DNA from: a virus | Direction: 5' to 3' (one strand) | Virus record (IMG/VR): IMGVR_UViG_3300027631_000035 | Coordinates: 1-47,554 of that record | Length of the DNA stretch: 47,554 nucleotides | In this document: positions 18,160 to 30,800 of the stretch, piece after piece | How the letters are laid out: every line of letters begins with the position of its first letter | Position numbering within the stretch: position 1 is the stretch's first letter | Position numbers and translations under genes: made by a program | The notes under the pieces: model-generated | The model's database searches: none | Told to the model about the DNA's origin: nothing | What the model saw: the letters and a program-made list of their open reading frames with translations, nothing else

Positions 18160-18167
18160 AATAAATA
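18160..18167 (-). promoter_or_regulatory. Putative late promoter octamer variant, glycosyltransferase block
   Basis: TATTTATT (one mismatch) 14 nt before the ATG at 18145, in the context GTATATTTATTGG. It would start the three-gene glycosyltransferase unit. Confidence 0.45.
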
Positions 18168-18194
18168 TACTAAAGAAAATTTAAAGTTCCAAAC

Positions 18195-18893
18195 TTAGCT
18201 CATAGTAACATCCCAAAGTGAACCTGTTTTATTTGCTAATGGTGAATTAAGAGCTATTGTTGCAGTGCCATAAGTTGTTGAGTCATAAGTATTACCTCCA
18301 TTATTTACCGTTGCACTTGTAAAAAATGGACTACCATTAATAAAAAAATTTGCAGTTACAGCTCCTGCAAGACCAGGGTATGAAGGAGATGTTTGGATGT
18401 CTAAAACCCAATAATAAGTGTTTATTAGTGGGGTAATAGTATCTTGCTGTATGTCAGCTCCAAAAGTAGGGAAAAATGGAGCTAGGGAGAATCCTCCAGC
18501 AGCATATATATATGTTAATGAACTATCGTAAAGGGTTAATCTAATATTAAAATCATAACAATCTGGTGGGTCTGGGGGCATTATGGGAGAAGGACCACTA
18601 TAGGCACCATTAACAGTTATTAATCTATCATAATTACTATCATAAAAATAATTTAATCCTGAAAAATCACTTACTTTTATATTTGTAGTTTTTGCAGTAG
18701 TAAGATATATTCTATTTGCTCCTGATCCTTCACCTTGTCCCCAATTATTATCAGGTTGATTACCAGAACCATTTAGACCTGTAAAATATGAAAAAAAACT
18801 CATAGTATTTAAGCTAAGGATACCTGTAGAATAAGCACCATTAGCTTCACTCCATATATCACTAAAATTTATACTTGAAGTTGGAACTGCCAT
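18195..18893 (-). CDS. Tail-fibre-associated structural protein (232 aa)
   Basis: A 232-residue protein rich in Ser, Thr, Tyr, Asn and Gly, predicted beta, with no signal peptide. The N-terminal SINFSDIWSEANG is reminiscent of the short 'isls-i-e-g' leaders found on many phage fibre proteins. A Pro cluster (PIMPPDPPD) sits about residue 105. It starts two bases after the stop of the giant fibre gene and is therefore co-transcribed with it. It could be a fibre tip, an adhesin or a fibre attachment piece; no fold family is recognised. Confidence 0.6.
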   Translation of the reverse strand: MAVPTSSINFSDIWSEANGAYSTGILSLNTMSFFSYFTGLNGSGNQPDNNWGQGEGSGANRIYLTTAKTTNIKVSDFSGLNYFYDSNYDRLITVNGAYSGPSPIMPPDPPDCYDFNIRLTLYDSSLTYIYAAGGFSLAPFFPTFGADIQQDTITPLINTYYWVLDIQTSPSYPGLAGAVTANFFINGSPFFTSATVNNGGNTYDSTTYGTATIALNSPLANKTGSLWDVTMS

Positions 18894-18895
18894 TT

Positions 18896-21800
18896 TTATT
18901 TATTTAATTTATCTTCTAAATCTTTGACTTTTTTACTTAATTCTTTAATTGCTTCAATTAATAAAGCATTTAAGTTACCATATGCTACTGATTTCATTCC
19001 TGTTATAGCATCTGTATTAACTACTTCTGGGAGAATTAATTCTACTTCTTGTGCAATTACACCTGCATGTCTACCTTTATAATTTTCTTTATCATCTAAT
19101 CTTGTAAATGTTACACCATTTATTTGGTTAATTTTATTGATAGCATCTTCTATTATTTGTATATCACCTTTTACTCTTCTATCAGAGAATGCTTGAATAT
19201 CATTTGATGCGTATATAGATACACCACTTACGTTACCGCTTACGTGTAGAGGATATGATGGAGAAGTTGTACCAACACCTAATCTGCTGTTTGTCATATC
19301 AGCATATAAGAACGATACACTTTGTACTGTTGTTGTACTTGTTGTGCGTACTAAGTAATCAGGTTGGTTAGTAAATACACCACCACTAATACCTGATGTA
19401 CCATTGATTGATTGACCACTTGTACCCGAAGCTCCAGTAGTACCATTTGAACCATTTACTCCTGAAGTACCATTAGCTCCACTAGCACCATTGTTACCTG
19501 AGTTTCCATTTGAACCTGAAGTTCCAGTAGTTCCTGATACTGCACTTACTCCTGAAGCACCTGCGTTACCATTATTACCTGAAGATCCGTTTGAACCTGA
19601 AGTTCCTGAAGCACCACTTACTCCACTAGGACCTGCACCTCCATTATTACCAGCTGAACCACTTGTACCATTTGTTCCTGATAATCCTGAGTTTCCTGAG
19701 TTACCTGCAGCTCCTGAAGTACCGTTTGAACCTGTAGTTCCATTTGTTCCTGATAGTCCTGAGTTACCTGAAGCACCTGCGTTTCCATTGTTACCACTTG
19801 AACCATTTGAACCTGAAGTTCCTGAAGCACCACTTATTCCACTTGCTCCTGCTCCTCCGTTATTACCATTTGAACCTGAGGTTCCGTTTGTACCTGATAA
19901 TCCTGAGTTTCCTGAATTTCCTGCTGCTCCTGAAGTACCGTTTGAACCTGAAGTTCCACTTAAACCACTATTTCCTGAGTTTCCTGCAGCACCATTATTA
20001 CCGTTTGAACCTGTGGTTCCGTTTGTACCTGATAATCCTGAGTTTCCTGAATTCCCTGCTGCTCCTGAAGTACCATTTGAACCTGTGGTTCCATTAGTTC
20101 CTGAATTTCCTGAGTTTCCTGAGGCACCGTTATTACCATTGTTGCCTGAAGTTCCGTTTGAACCTGTTGTTCCTGATAATGCGCTATTTCCACTGTTACC
20201 TGCAACACCATTACTACCATTTGTTCCTGATGAACCAGTTGTACCTGATAATGCGCTGTTTCCACTGTTTCCCGCTGCACCGTTGTTACCTGAAGATCCG
20301 TTTGAACCTGTTGAACCTGAAGTACCGGATGCTGCACTTACTCCTGAAGCACCTGCGCCTCCATTATTACCTGAAGATCCGTTTGAACCTGTTGTACCTG
20401 ATAATCCACTTAAACCACTGTTTCCTGCATTACCATTATTACCTGAAGTTCCGTTTGAACCTGTTGTTCCGTTAGTACCTGAGTTTCCTGAGTTACCCGA
20501 GTTACCATTTGAACCTGAGGTTCCATTAGTACCTGAGTTACCCGAGTTGCCTGAAGCGCCATTATTACCTGAAGTTCCGTTTGAACCTGTTGTTCCTGAT
20601 ACTCCTGAGTTACCTGAGTTACCTGAGTTACCAGTAGCACCATTACTACCATTTGTTCCTGAGGAACCAGTTGTACCTGATGCTGCGCTGTTTCCACTAT
20701 TTCCGGCGGCACCATTATTACCTGAGGATCCTGAAGTACCTGTTGAACCTGATGTACCGGATAATGCACTGTTTCCACTGTTACCTGCAGCACCATTAGA
20801 TCCATTTGAACCTGTTGAACCTGATGTACCTGAAGTGGCACTTAATCCGCTATTTCCTGCAGCACCTGCGTTTCCTGAAGTACCGTTTGAACCTGTAGTT
20901 CCACTTGTACCACTTACGTTTGAAGTACCATTAGCACCTGCTGCTCCGTTTGAACCATTTGAACCTGATGTTCCACTAGTACCACTTACAGCACTTGCTC
21001 CACTATTTCCTGCGTTACCACTTGAACCATTTGTTCCTGTTGAACCTGAAGTTCCTGAGGTGGCACTTAATCCGCTATTACCTGCAGCTCCTGCGTTTCC
21101 TGAAGTACCATTTGAACCTGTAGTTCCACTAGTACCACTTATATTTGATGTACCACTATTTCCAGCAGCACCGTTTGTACCGTTTGAACCTGAAGAACCG
21201 GATGTTGCGCTAATTGTGCTAACACCTGCTACTGCAGCTCCTCCAGAACTACCATTTGAACCAGTTGTTCCTGATGTTCCGCTTACTGAGGAAGCACCGC
21301 TATTACCTGCATTACCTGCTGAACCATTAGTTCCGGTAGAACCACTTGTTCCTGAAGTAGCGCTTAAACCACTATTACCTGCAGCACCTGCGTTTCCGGA
21401 TGAACCATTAGAACCTGTAGTACCTGAAGTTCCACTTATGTTTGAAGTACCATTAGCACCTGCTGCTCCGTTTGAACCCGTTGTACCTGAAGAACCTGAA
21501 GTACCACTTGCTGCGCTAGCTCCATTATTTCCTGCGGCACCAGCAGAACCGCTAGTTCCTGAAGAACCGCTTGAACCACTTACTGCTGATTGTGTACTTT
21601 GACCTGATGTTGCTGCCGCTCCCGTTGTACCTGATGAACCAGTTGAACCTGATGTACCTGAGGTAGCACTTAATCCGCTATTTCCAGCAACACCTGCATT
21701 ACCATTTGATCCATTAGATCCTGTAGTGCCACTTGTGCCACTTACATTTGAAGTTCCACTAGCACCAGCAGCTCCATTTGAACCTGTTGATCCTGTAGAA

Positions 21801-24800
21801 CCTGAAGTTCCGCTTATATTTGAAGTACCACTGTTTCCAGCAGCACCATTACTACCATTTGAACCTGTAGAACCTGAAGTACCACTTAATGCAGAAGCTC
21901 CACTATTTCCTGCGTTACCATTTGAACCATTAGTTCCTGTAGAACCGCTAGTTCCTGATGTTTGGCTTAATCCTGAGTTACCAGCAGCACCTGATGTACC
22001 ATTAGTACCTGTTGAACCTGAAGTACCTGAACTTCCTGCAGTTCCTGATGTTTGACTTGCACCTGAAGTACCTATTGCACCTGAAGTACCATTCGAACCA
22101 GTTGAACCACTTGTTCCTGAAGTTTGACTTAAACCACTGTTTCCAGCAGCACCCGTTGAACCATTTGTTCCTGTTGAACCTGAAGTTCCTGAAGTAGCAC
22201 TTGCACCTGAGGTGCCATTAGCTCCTGTAGCTCCATTTGAACCGTTTGAACCACTTGAACCTGAAGTGCCACTTGCAGCACTTGCTCCACTATTACCTGA
22301 TATTCCATTCGAACCATTTGTTCCTGAAGAACCAGTTGAACCTGAAGTGCCGCTTAAAGCTGATGCACCTGAGTTACCTGCAGCCCCGTTTGAACCGTTA
22401 GATCCTGATGTACCTGAGGTACCTGATAAAGCACTTAATCCGCTATTACCTGCTACACCTGCTGAACCGTTAGTTCCTGAAGAACCAGTTGTACCTGAAG
22501 TTCCACTTAATGCAGAAGCTCCACTGTTTCCAGCATTTCCTGATGAACCGTTAGTTCCTGTAGAACCACTAGTACCTGAAGTTGCACTTAATCCACTATT
22601 TCCTGCTATTCCAGCATTTCCATTTGAACCTGCTGAACCAGTTGAACCACTTGTACCACTTACGTTTGAAGTTCCATTAGCACCTGCGGCTCCATTTGAA
22701 CCATTTGAACCTGTAGTTCCACTTGTACCACTTATAGCACTTAAACCTGAGTTGCCTGCTGCTCCTGATGAACCGTTAGTACCCGTTGAACCTGAAGTAC
22801 CACTTGTTGAGCTTAAACCTGAGTTTCCAGCGGCTCCAGCATTACCTGATGAACCTGCGGAACCAGTAGTTCCGCTAGTTCCACTTATATTTGAAGTTCC
22901 ATTAGCACCTGCAGCACCATTTGAACCATTTGAACCAGTTGATCCTGAGGTACCGCTTAAAGCACTTGCTCCACTATTTCCTGCGTTACCACTTGAACCA
23001 TTTGTTCCTGTTGAACCTGAAGTTCCTGAAGTAGCACTTGCACCTGAGGTGCCATTAGCTCCTGTAGCACCATTGGAACCATTAGATCCTGATGAACCTG
23101 ATGTTCCACTTGCAGCACTTGCACCTGAATTTCCAGTAACACCTGCTGAACCGTTAGTTCCTGAAGAACCTGTTGATCCTGAAGTACCACTTAATGCGCT
23201 TGCCCCTGAATTACCTGCGTTACCTGAAGAACCATTTGTTCCTGTTGAACCTGAAGTACCGCTTATATTTGAAGTTCCGTTTGCACCAGCAGCTCCATTT
23301 GAACCTGCTGATCCTGATGAACCTGAAGTTCCACTTAATGCACTTGCTCCACTATTACCTGCTATACCTGCAGAACCTGTAGTTCCTGAGGAACCTGTAG
23401 TTCCAGAAGTTGCACTTAAACCGCTATTTCCAGCGACACCTGCGTTACCGTTTGATCCGTTAGATCCTGTAGTTCCTGAAGTGCCACTTATGTTTGAAGT
23501 GCCACTAGCACCTGCTGCTCCATTTGAACCCGTTGATCCTGATGAACCTGAAGTTCCGGATAATGCACTAGCTCCTGAATTACCTGCGTTACCTGAAGAA
23601 CCATTTGTTCCTGTTGAACCTGAAGTTCCTGAAGTAGCGCTTAATGCTGAAGCACCTGCTACTCCTGTTGAACCATTTGTTCCTGATGAACCTGTTGTAC
23701 CTGATGTAGCACTTAATGCTGAAACACCGGCTACACCTGCAGAACCATTAGTTCCTGAAGAACCAGTAGAACCACTTGTTCCTGAAAGTGCTGAAGCACC
23801 TGAGTTACCTGTGTTTCCACTTGATCCGTTAGAACCTGTTGAACCACTTGTTCCTGATAATGCACTTGCTCCATTTGATCCAGTATTACCTGAAGAACCA
23901 TTTGAACCTGATGACCCTGATGTGCCACTAACAGCGGATATTCCTGATGCACCACTAATACCTGATGAACCTCCTGTACCTGCACTACCTGATGTACCTG
24001 AAGTTGCACTTGCACCTGAAGTACCTGCAACTCCTGATGCCCCTGATGAACCGCTTGTTCCTGTAGAACCACTTGTTCCTGAAGAACCAGCAGTACCTGA
24101 GGTTGAACTTGCACCTGATGTACCGGCAGCTCCTGATGAACCATTAGATCCTGTAGAACCACTAGTACCTGAAGTTGCACTAGCACCACTTAACCCTGCA
24201 GCACCTGATGAACCTGAAGTTCCTGTAGAACCACTTGTTCCACTTGTTGCGCTTAAACCACTATTTCCAGCAACACCTGCTGAACCTGAAGTACCGCTTG
24301 AACCAGTTGAACCTGAAGTACCTGATAAAGCACTTGCTCCTGAATTTCCAGCATTACCTGATGAACCGTTAGTACCAGTAGAACCACTAGTACCACTTGT
24401 TCTACTAAGACCTGAAGTTCCATCAGCTCCTGAAGAACCGTTTGAACCTGAAGAACCAGCCGAACCTGAAGTGCTGCTTAAACCACTAGTTCCATTATTT
24501 CCTGAAGTACCTGAAGTTCCTGATGAACCTGCTGTACCTGATGTTTGACTTAATCCACTGTTTCCTGCTACTCCTGCTGAACCATTGGTTCCTGTTGAAC
24601 CTGAAGTACCGCTTGTAGCACTTGCTCCACTTGTACCTGCATTTCCTGTAGCACCATTTGAACCATTAGATCCTGATGAACCACTTGTTCCACTTAAAGC
24701 ACTAGCTCCACTATTTCCTGCGTTACCTGTCGAACCGTTAGTACCAGTAGAACCACTTGTTCCACTTGTTGCGCTTAATCCGCTATTTCCTGCTGCACCT

Positions 24801-27800
24801 GCTGAACCATTAGATCCTGATGAACCTGATGTTCCACTTAAAGCTGAAGCTCCTGAGTTACCAGCTACTCCGTTTGAACCTGAACTACCACTTGAACCTG
24901 TAGAACCACTTGTTCCTGATAATGCACTAGCACCTGATGTACCAGCATTTCCTGTTGAACCGTTTGTTCCAGTTGAACCTGATGTACCTGATGTTTGACT
25001 TAATCCTGAATTACCAGCAACACCCGCTGAACCTGAAGTTCCGGTTGAACCACTAGTTCCACTTGAACCTGCAGTACCACTTGTTGCACTTGCACCTGAA
25101 GTACCTGCGTTTCCTGATACTCCATTTGAACCATTTGAACCTGATGAACCACTAGTACCACTTAATGCTGAAGCACCTGAGTTACCTGCGTTACCTGAAG
25201 AACCGTTTGTTCCAGTAGATCCTGAGGTACCTGATGTTTGACTTAATCCGCTATTTCCAGCAGCACCTGCTGAGCCACTAGTTCCTGATGAACCTGTTGA
25301 ACCTGAAGTACCGCTTAAAGCACTTGCTCCACTATTTCCAGCGTTACCATTTGAACCATTTGAACCAGTTGAACCTGAAGTTCCTGAGGTAAAGCTTAAA
25401 CCACTGTTTCCAGCATTACCTGCTGAACCTGAAGTTCCTGTTGAACCTGAGGTTCCTGAACTTCCTGCTGTACCGCTTGTAGCACTTGCACCACTTAATC
25501 CAGCAGCACCTGATGAACCTGAAGAACCTGATGAACCAGTTGAACCTGAAGTTCCGCTTAATGCTGAAGCTCCTGAGTTACCTGCATTACCACTTGAACC
25601 ATTTGAACCTGTAGAACCGCTAGTTCCTGAGGTTTGGCTTAAACCACTGTTTCCTGCGGCTCCTGCTGAACCTGAGGTTCCTGTTGAACCGCTTGTTCCG
25701 GAAGTTGCACTTGCTCCACTATTTCCAGCATTTCCTGAGGTACCATTAGTACCAGTTGAACCACTAGTACCGCTTGATCCTGCTGTTCCTGATGTTGTTG
25801 AAGCACCTGAAGTACCTGCAGCTCCTGTACTACCATTAGTTCCTGATGAACCGGAAGTTCCTGATAATTGACTTAAACCATTAGTTCCAACAGCACCTGA
25901 TGTACCTGCTGAACCTGAAGAACCTGAAGTACCAGAGGCTTGACTTAAACCATTAGTTCCTGCATTTCCTGAGGAACCTACTGTTCCTGATGAGCCACTT
26001 GTTCCACTAGTAGCACTTAAAGCACTTAATCCAGCAATTCCTGCTGAACCTGAAGTACCATTTGAACCTGTAGAACCACTTGTTCCACTTAATGCACTTG
26101 CACCTGAGTTTCCAGCATTTCCACTTGATCCGTTTGAACCAGTAGAACCACTAGTACCACTTAATGCACTTATACCTGATGTACCTGCATTACCACTAGA
26201 ACCATTAGTTCCTGTAGAGCCACTTGTTCCACTTGTGTTGCTTAAACCGCTATTTCCAGCATTACCCGCTGAACCATTTGTACCGGTTGAACCTGAAGTA
26301 CCACTTGTATTTGATAAACCTGAGTTACCTGCAGCTCCTGCAGAACCACTAGTTCCTGTTGAACCTGAAGTTCCTGCTGAACCTGATGTATTTGAAGCAC
26401 CTGATGTGCCTGCATTTCCTGATGAACCTACGGTTCCTGATGAACCACTAGTACCTGATGTAGCACTTAATGCACTTGCACCTGCCGCTCCTGCTGAACC
26501 TGAAGTTCCAGTTGAACCACTTGTACCACTTGTATTACTTAATCCGCTATTACCTGCGACACCATTTGAACCTGAAGAACCTGATGAACCCGTTGAACCT
26601 GAAGTACTGCTTAATGCTGAAGCTCCAGCTATTCCTGCTGAACCTGAGGTTCCTGAAGAACCTGTAGAACCACTTGTTCCACTTAAAGCACTTGCTCCTG
26701 AAGTACCTGCTGCACCTGAAGATCCATTTGAACCTGTTGATCCTGAAGTACCACTTGTAGCACTTAATCCACTATTTCCAGATGCGCCTGCAGAACCTGA
26801 GGTTCCTGAAGAACCTGTTGAACCTGAGGTACCACTTAAAGCACTTAAACCTGATGTACCTGCTACACCTGAAGATCCATTTGAACCTGTTGATCCTGAT
26901 GAACCTGAAAGTGAGCTATTTCCACTAGATCCTGCTATACCTGAAGAACCTGTAGTTCCTGTTGAACCTGATGTTCCTGAAGTTGAGGATGATCCGCTTT
27001 GACCTGATGCACCCGCAGATCCTGTTGTTCCTGAACTACCAGTTGTGCCTGAAGTTGCGCTAATAGCTGAAGCTCCGGCTACTCCTGCTGAACCTGATGT
27101 TCCTGAAGAACCTGTTGAACCTGAAGTTCCTGAAAGTGCTGAAGCACCTTGTGAACCTGCTATACCTGATGAACCATTTGTACCAGTTGAACCACTAGTG
27201 CCACTTAAAGCACTTGCTCCTGAGGTACCTGCAACTCCTGAGGATCCATTTGAACCTGTAGAACCACTTGTTCCTGATGTTTGACTTAATCCACTATTTC
27301 CTGCGGCTCCTGCGGAACCTGATGTTCCTGAAGAACCTGTTGTACCTGAGGTAGAGCTTAATCCGCTATTTCCAGCCGCACCTGCTGAACCACTAGTTCC
27401 ACTTGAACCTGTTGAACCTGAAGTACCACTTAAGGCACTTGATCCTGAGGTACCAGTATTACCTGAAGTACCATTAGAACCAGTAGAACCTGAAGTTCCT
27501 GAAAGGGCTGAGACTCCACTTGAACCAACTGCTCCACTAGATCCATTTGAACCTGTTGAACCACTTGTTCCACTTGTAGCACTTGCACCTGAATTACCTG
27601 CAATTCCTGATGAACCATTTGTACCAGTTGAACCACTTGTTCCTGATGAACCAGCAGTACCTGATGTAACACTAGCACCTGATGTACCTGCAATACCTGT
27701 TGAACCGTTAGTTCCTGATGAACCGGAAGTTCCCGATAATTGACTTAAACCGTTAGTTCCAGCAGCACCTGTTGTACCTGCTGAACCTGAAGAACCTGAA

Positions 27801-30800
27801 GTTCCACTTATATTTGAAGCACCATTATTACCTGCATTTCCACTTGATCCATTTGAACCTGTAGAACCGCTTGAACCTGATGCGTTACTTGCTCCTGATG
27901 TTCCAGCATTACCTGTTGAACCATTAGTACCACTTGAACCGGATGTTCCTGAAGTAGTACTTAAACCACTATTACCTGAGGCACCTGAAGTACCGTTAGT
28001 ACCTGTTGAACCACTTGTTCCTGAACTTCCTGCTGTGCCTGAAGTAGATGAAGCGCCACTTGTACCTGCAATTCCTGTAGCGCCATTTGAACCATTAGAT
28101 CCAGATGAACCTGAAGTTCCACTTAATGCTGAAGCCCCACTGTTACCTGCTGCACCTACTGAACCTGAAGTACCACTTGAACCAGTTGAACCACTTGTGC
28201 CACTTAATGCACTTGCTCCGTTATTTCCAGCAGCCCCGTTTGAACCATTTGAACCTGAAGATCCTGAAGTACCTGATAATGCACTTGAGCCACTATTTCC
28301 AGCATTACCTGAAGTACCGTTTGTACCTGTTGAACCTGAAGTTCCTGATGAACCTGCGGTTCCTGAGGTTGTACTAGCACCTGAAGTACCTGCAGCACCT
28401 GTTGAACCATTTGTTCCTGAAGAACCTGAGGTACCTGATAATTGGCTAGCACCATTTGTACCAGCATTACCTGTTGAACCATTTGTTCCTGAAGAACCTG
28501 ATGTGCCACTTAATGCACTTAATCCGCTATTACCTGCAGCACCTGCAGAACCATTTGAACCACTTGAACCTGTAGAACCACTAGTACCACTTAATGCGCT
28601 AGCACCACTGTTTCCAGCATTACCTGAAGAACCATTAGTACCTGTTGAACCGCTTGATCCTGAACTTCTGCTTAAACCACTAGTTCCTGTGTCCCCATCT
28701 CCTGAAGTACCGTTTGTACCTGTTGAACCACTTGTACCTGAAGTTCTGCTAAGGCCTGATGTTCCTATATTTCCTGAGGTACCTACAGAACCTGATGATC
28801 CTGAAGTACCTGATGTTTGACTTAATCCTGAGTCACCAGCAGCACCTGCTGAACCTGAAGTTCCTGTTGAACCTGAGGTTCCACTATTTCCTGAAGAGCC
28901 AGCTGTTCCTGAAGTTTGACTTGCACCTGAAGTACCTGCTGCTCCTGTAGAACCATTAGTTCCTGTAGAACCTGAAGTACCTGATGATGCACTTGCCCCA
29001 TTGCTTCCAGCGTTACCTGTTGAACCATTTGTACCCGTTGAACCTGAAGTGCCTGATGTAGCGCTTAAACCGCTATTTCCAGCAGCACCTGCTGAACCTG
29101 AAGTGCCACTAGAACCAGTTGAACCTGAAGTTCCACTTAAAGCACTTGTTCCATTTGAACCAGCAGCACCTGAAGAACCGTTAGTACCAGTTGAACCTGA
29201 TGTTCCACTTAATGCTGAAGCTCCTGAAGAACCTGCTATTCCTGATGACCCATTTGAACCTGTAGAACCTGAAGTACCTGCTGTAGCACTTAAACCACTG
29301 TTACCGGCTGCACCTGCTGAACCATTAGATCCGGATGAACCAGTTGAACCTGAAGTACCTGAAAGTGCTGAAGCTCCATTATTTCCAGCATTACCTGAAG
29401 TACCGTTTGTACCTGAACTGCCTGAGGTACCGCTTAATTCACTTGCTCCTGATGAACCTGCTATACCTGAAGAACCATTTGAACCTGTAGAACCTGAAGT
29501 TCCACTTATATTTGAAATACCACTATTTCCAGCAGCACCGTTTGTACCATTTGAACCTGTAGAACCACTTGTTCCACTTAATGCACTTGCTCCGCTATTT
29601 CCAGCGTTTCCACTTGAACCTGAAGTTCCAGTTGAACCCGCTGTACCACTTGTATTACTATCACCTGATGTACCTGCGACTCCAGTTGAACCATTAGATC
29701 CTGTTGAACCGCTTGTACCAGCTGTTGCACTTAAACCACTATTTCCAGCAATACCTGCTGAACCTGAGGTGCCATTTGAACCTGTAGAACCACTAGTACC
29801 TGATAAGGCACTTGCACCGGAGTTTCCAGCATTTCCACTTGATCCGTTTGAACCAGTAGAACCACTAGAACCTGCTGTATTACTTGCTCCGCTTGTTCCT
29901 GCATTTCCAGTTGAACCATTTGTACCTGTTGAACCTGAAGTACCTGAAGTTGAACTTAAACCTGATTGACCTGCAAAACCTGCTGAACCTGAAGTTCCTG
30001 AAGAACCAGTTGAACCACTTGTTCCGCTTTCTGCACTTAATCCATTTGTTCCTGCTATACCTGTAGATCCATTTGAACCTGCAGAACCACTAGTTCCACT
30101 TAATGCGCTAGTACCTTGTGAACCTGCTAAGCCACTAGATCCGTTTGAACCAGTTGAACCGCTAGTACTACTAAGAGCACTTGTTCCATTACTACCTATA
30201 TTTCCTGAAGTACCATTAGATCCTGTTGAACCTGATGTACCACTTAATGCACTTAAACCTGATGTACCTTCAATACCTGAAGTACCATTTGAACCTGTAG
30301 ATCCTGATGTACTACTTAATGCTGAAACACCTGCAATACCTGCTGAACCTGAAGTTCCTGAAGATCCTGTAGTACCTGAAGTGTTGCTTAAACCACTACC
30401 TCCAGCAACACCTGTGGAACCACTTGTTCCTGATGAACCAGTAGAACCACTTGTTCCTGATAATGTACTTAAACCATTTGTACCAATAACACCACTTGAA
30501 CCATTAGATCCACTTGAACCTGAAGTCCCACTTTCTGCACTTAAACCACTAGTTCCTGTAATACCTGAGGAACCATTTGAACCTGATGTTCCTGAAGTAG
30601 CGCTAAGAGCTGATGATCCTGCTACACCTGCTGAACCAACTGTTCCTGATGAACCCGTTGTTCCTGAGGTAGCACTTAATGCTGAAACACCGGCAGCACC
30701 TGATGAACCTGAAGTTCCTGAGGAACCTGTAGAGCCGCTTGTTCCACTTTCTGCACTAGTACCTTGTGAACCATTTAATCCACTAGATCCATTAGATCCG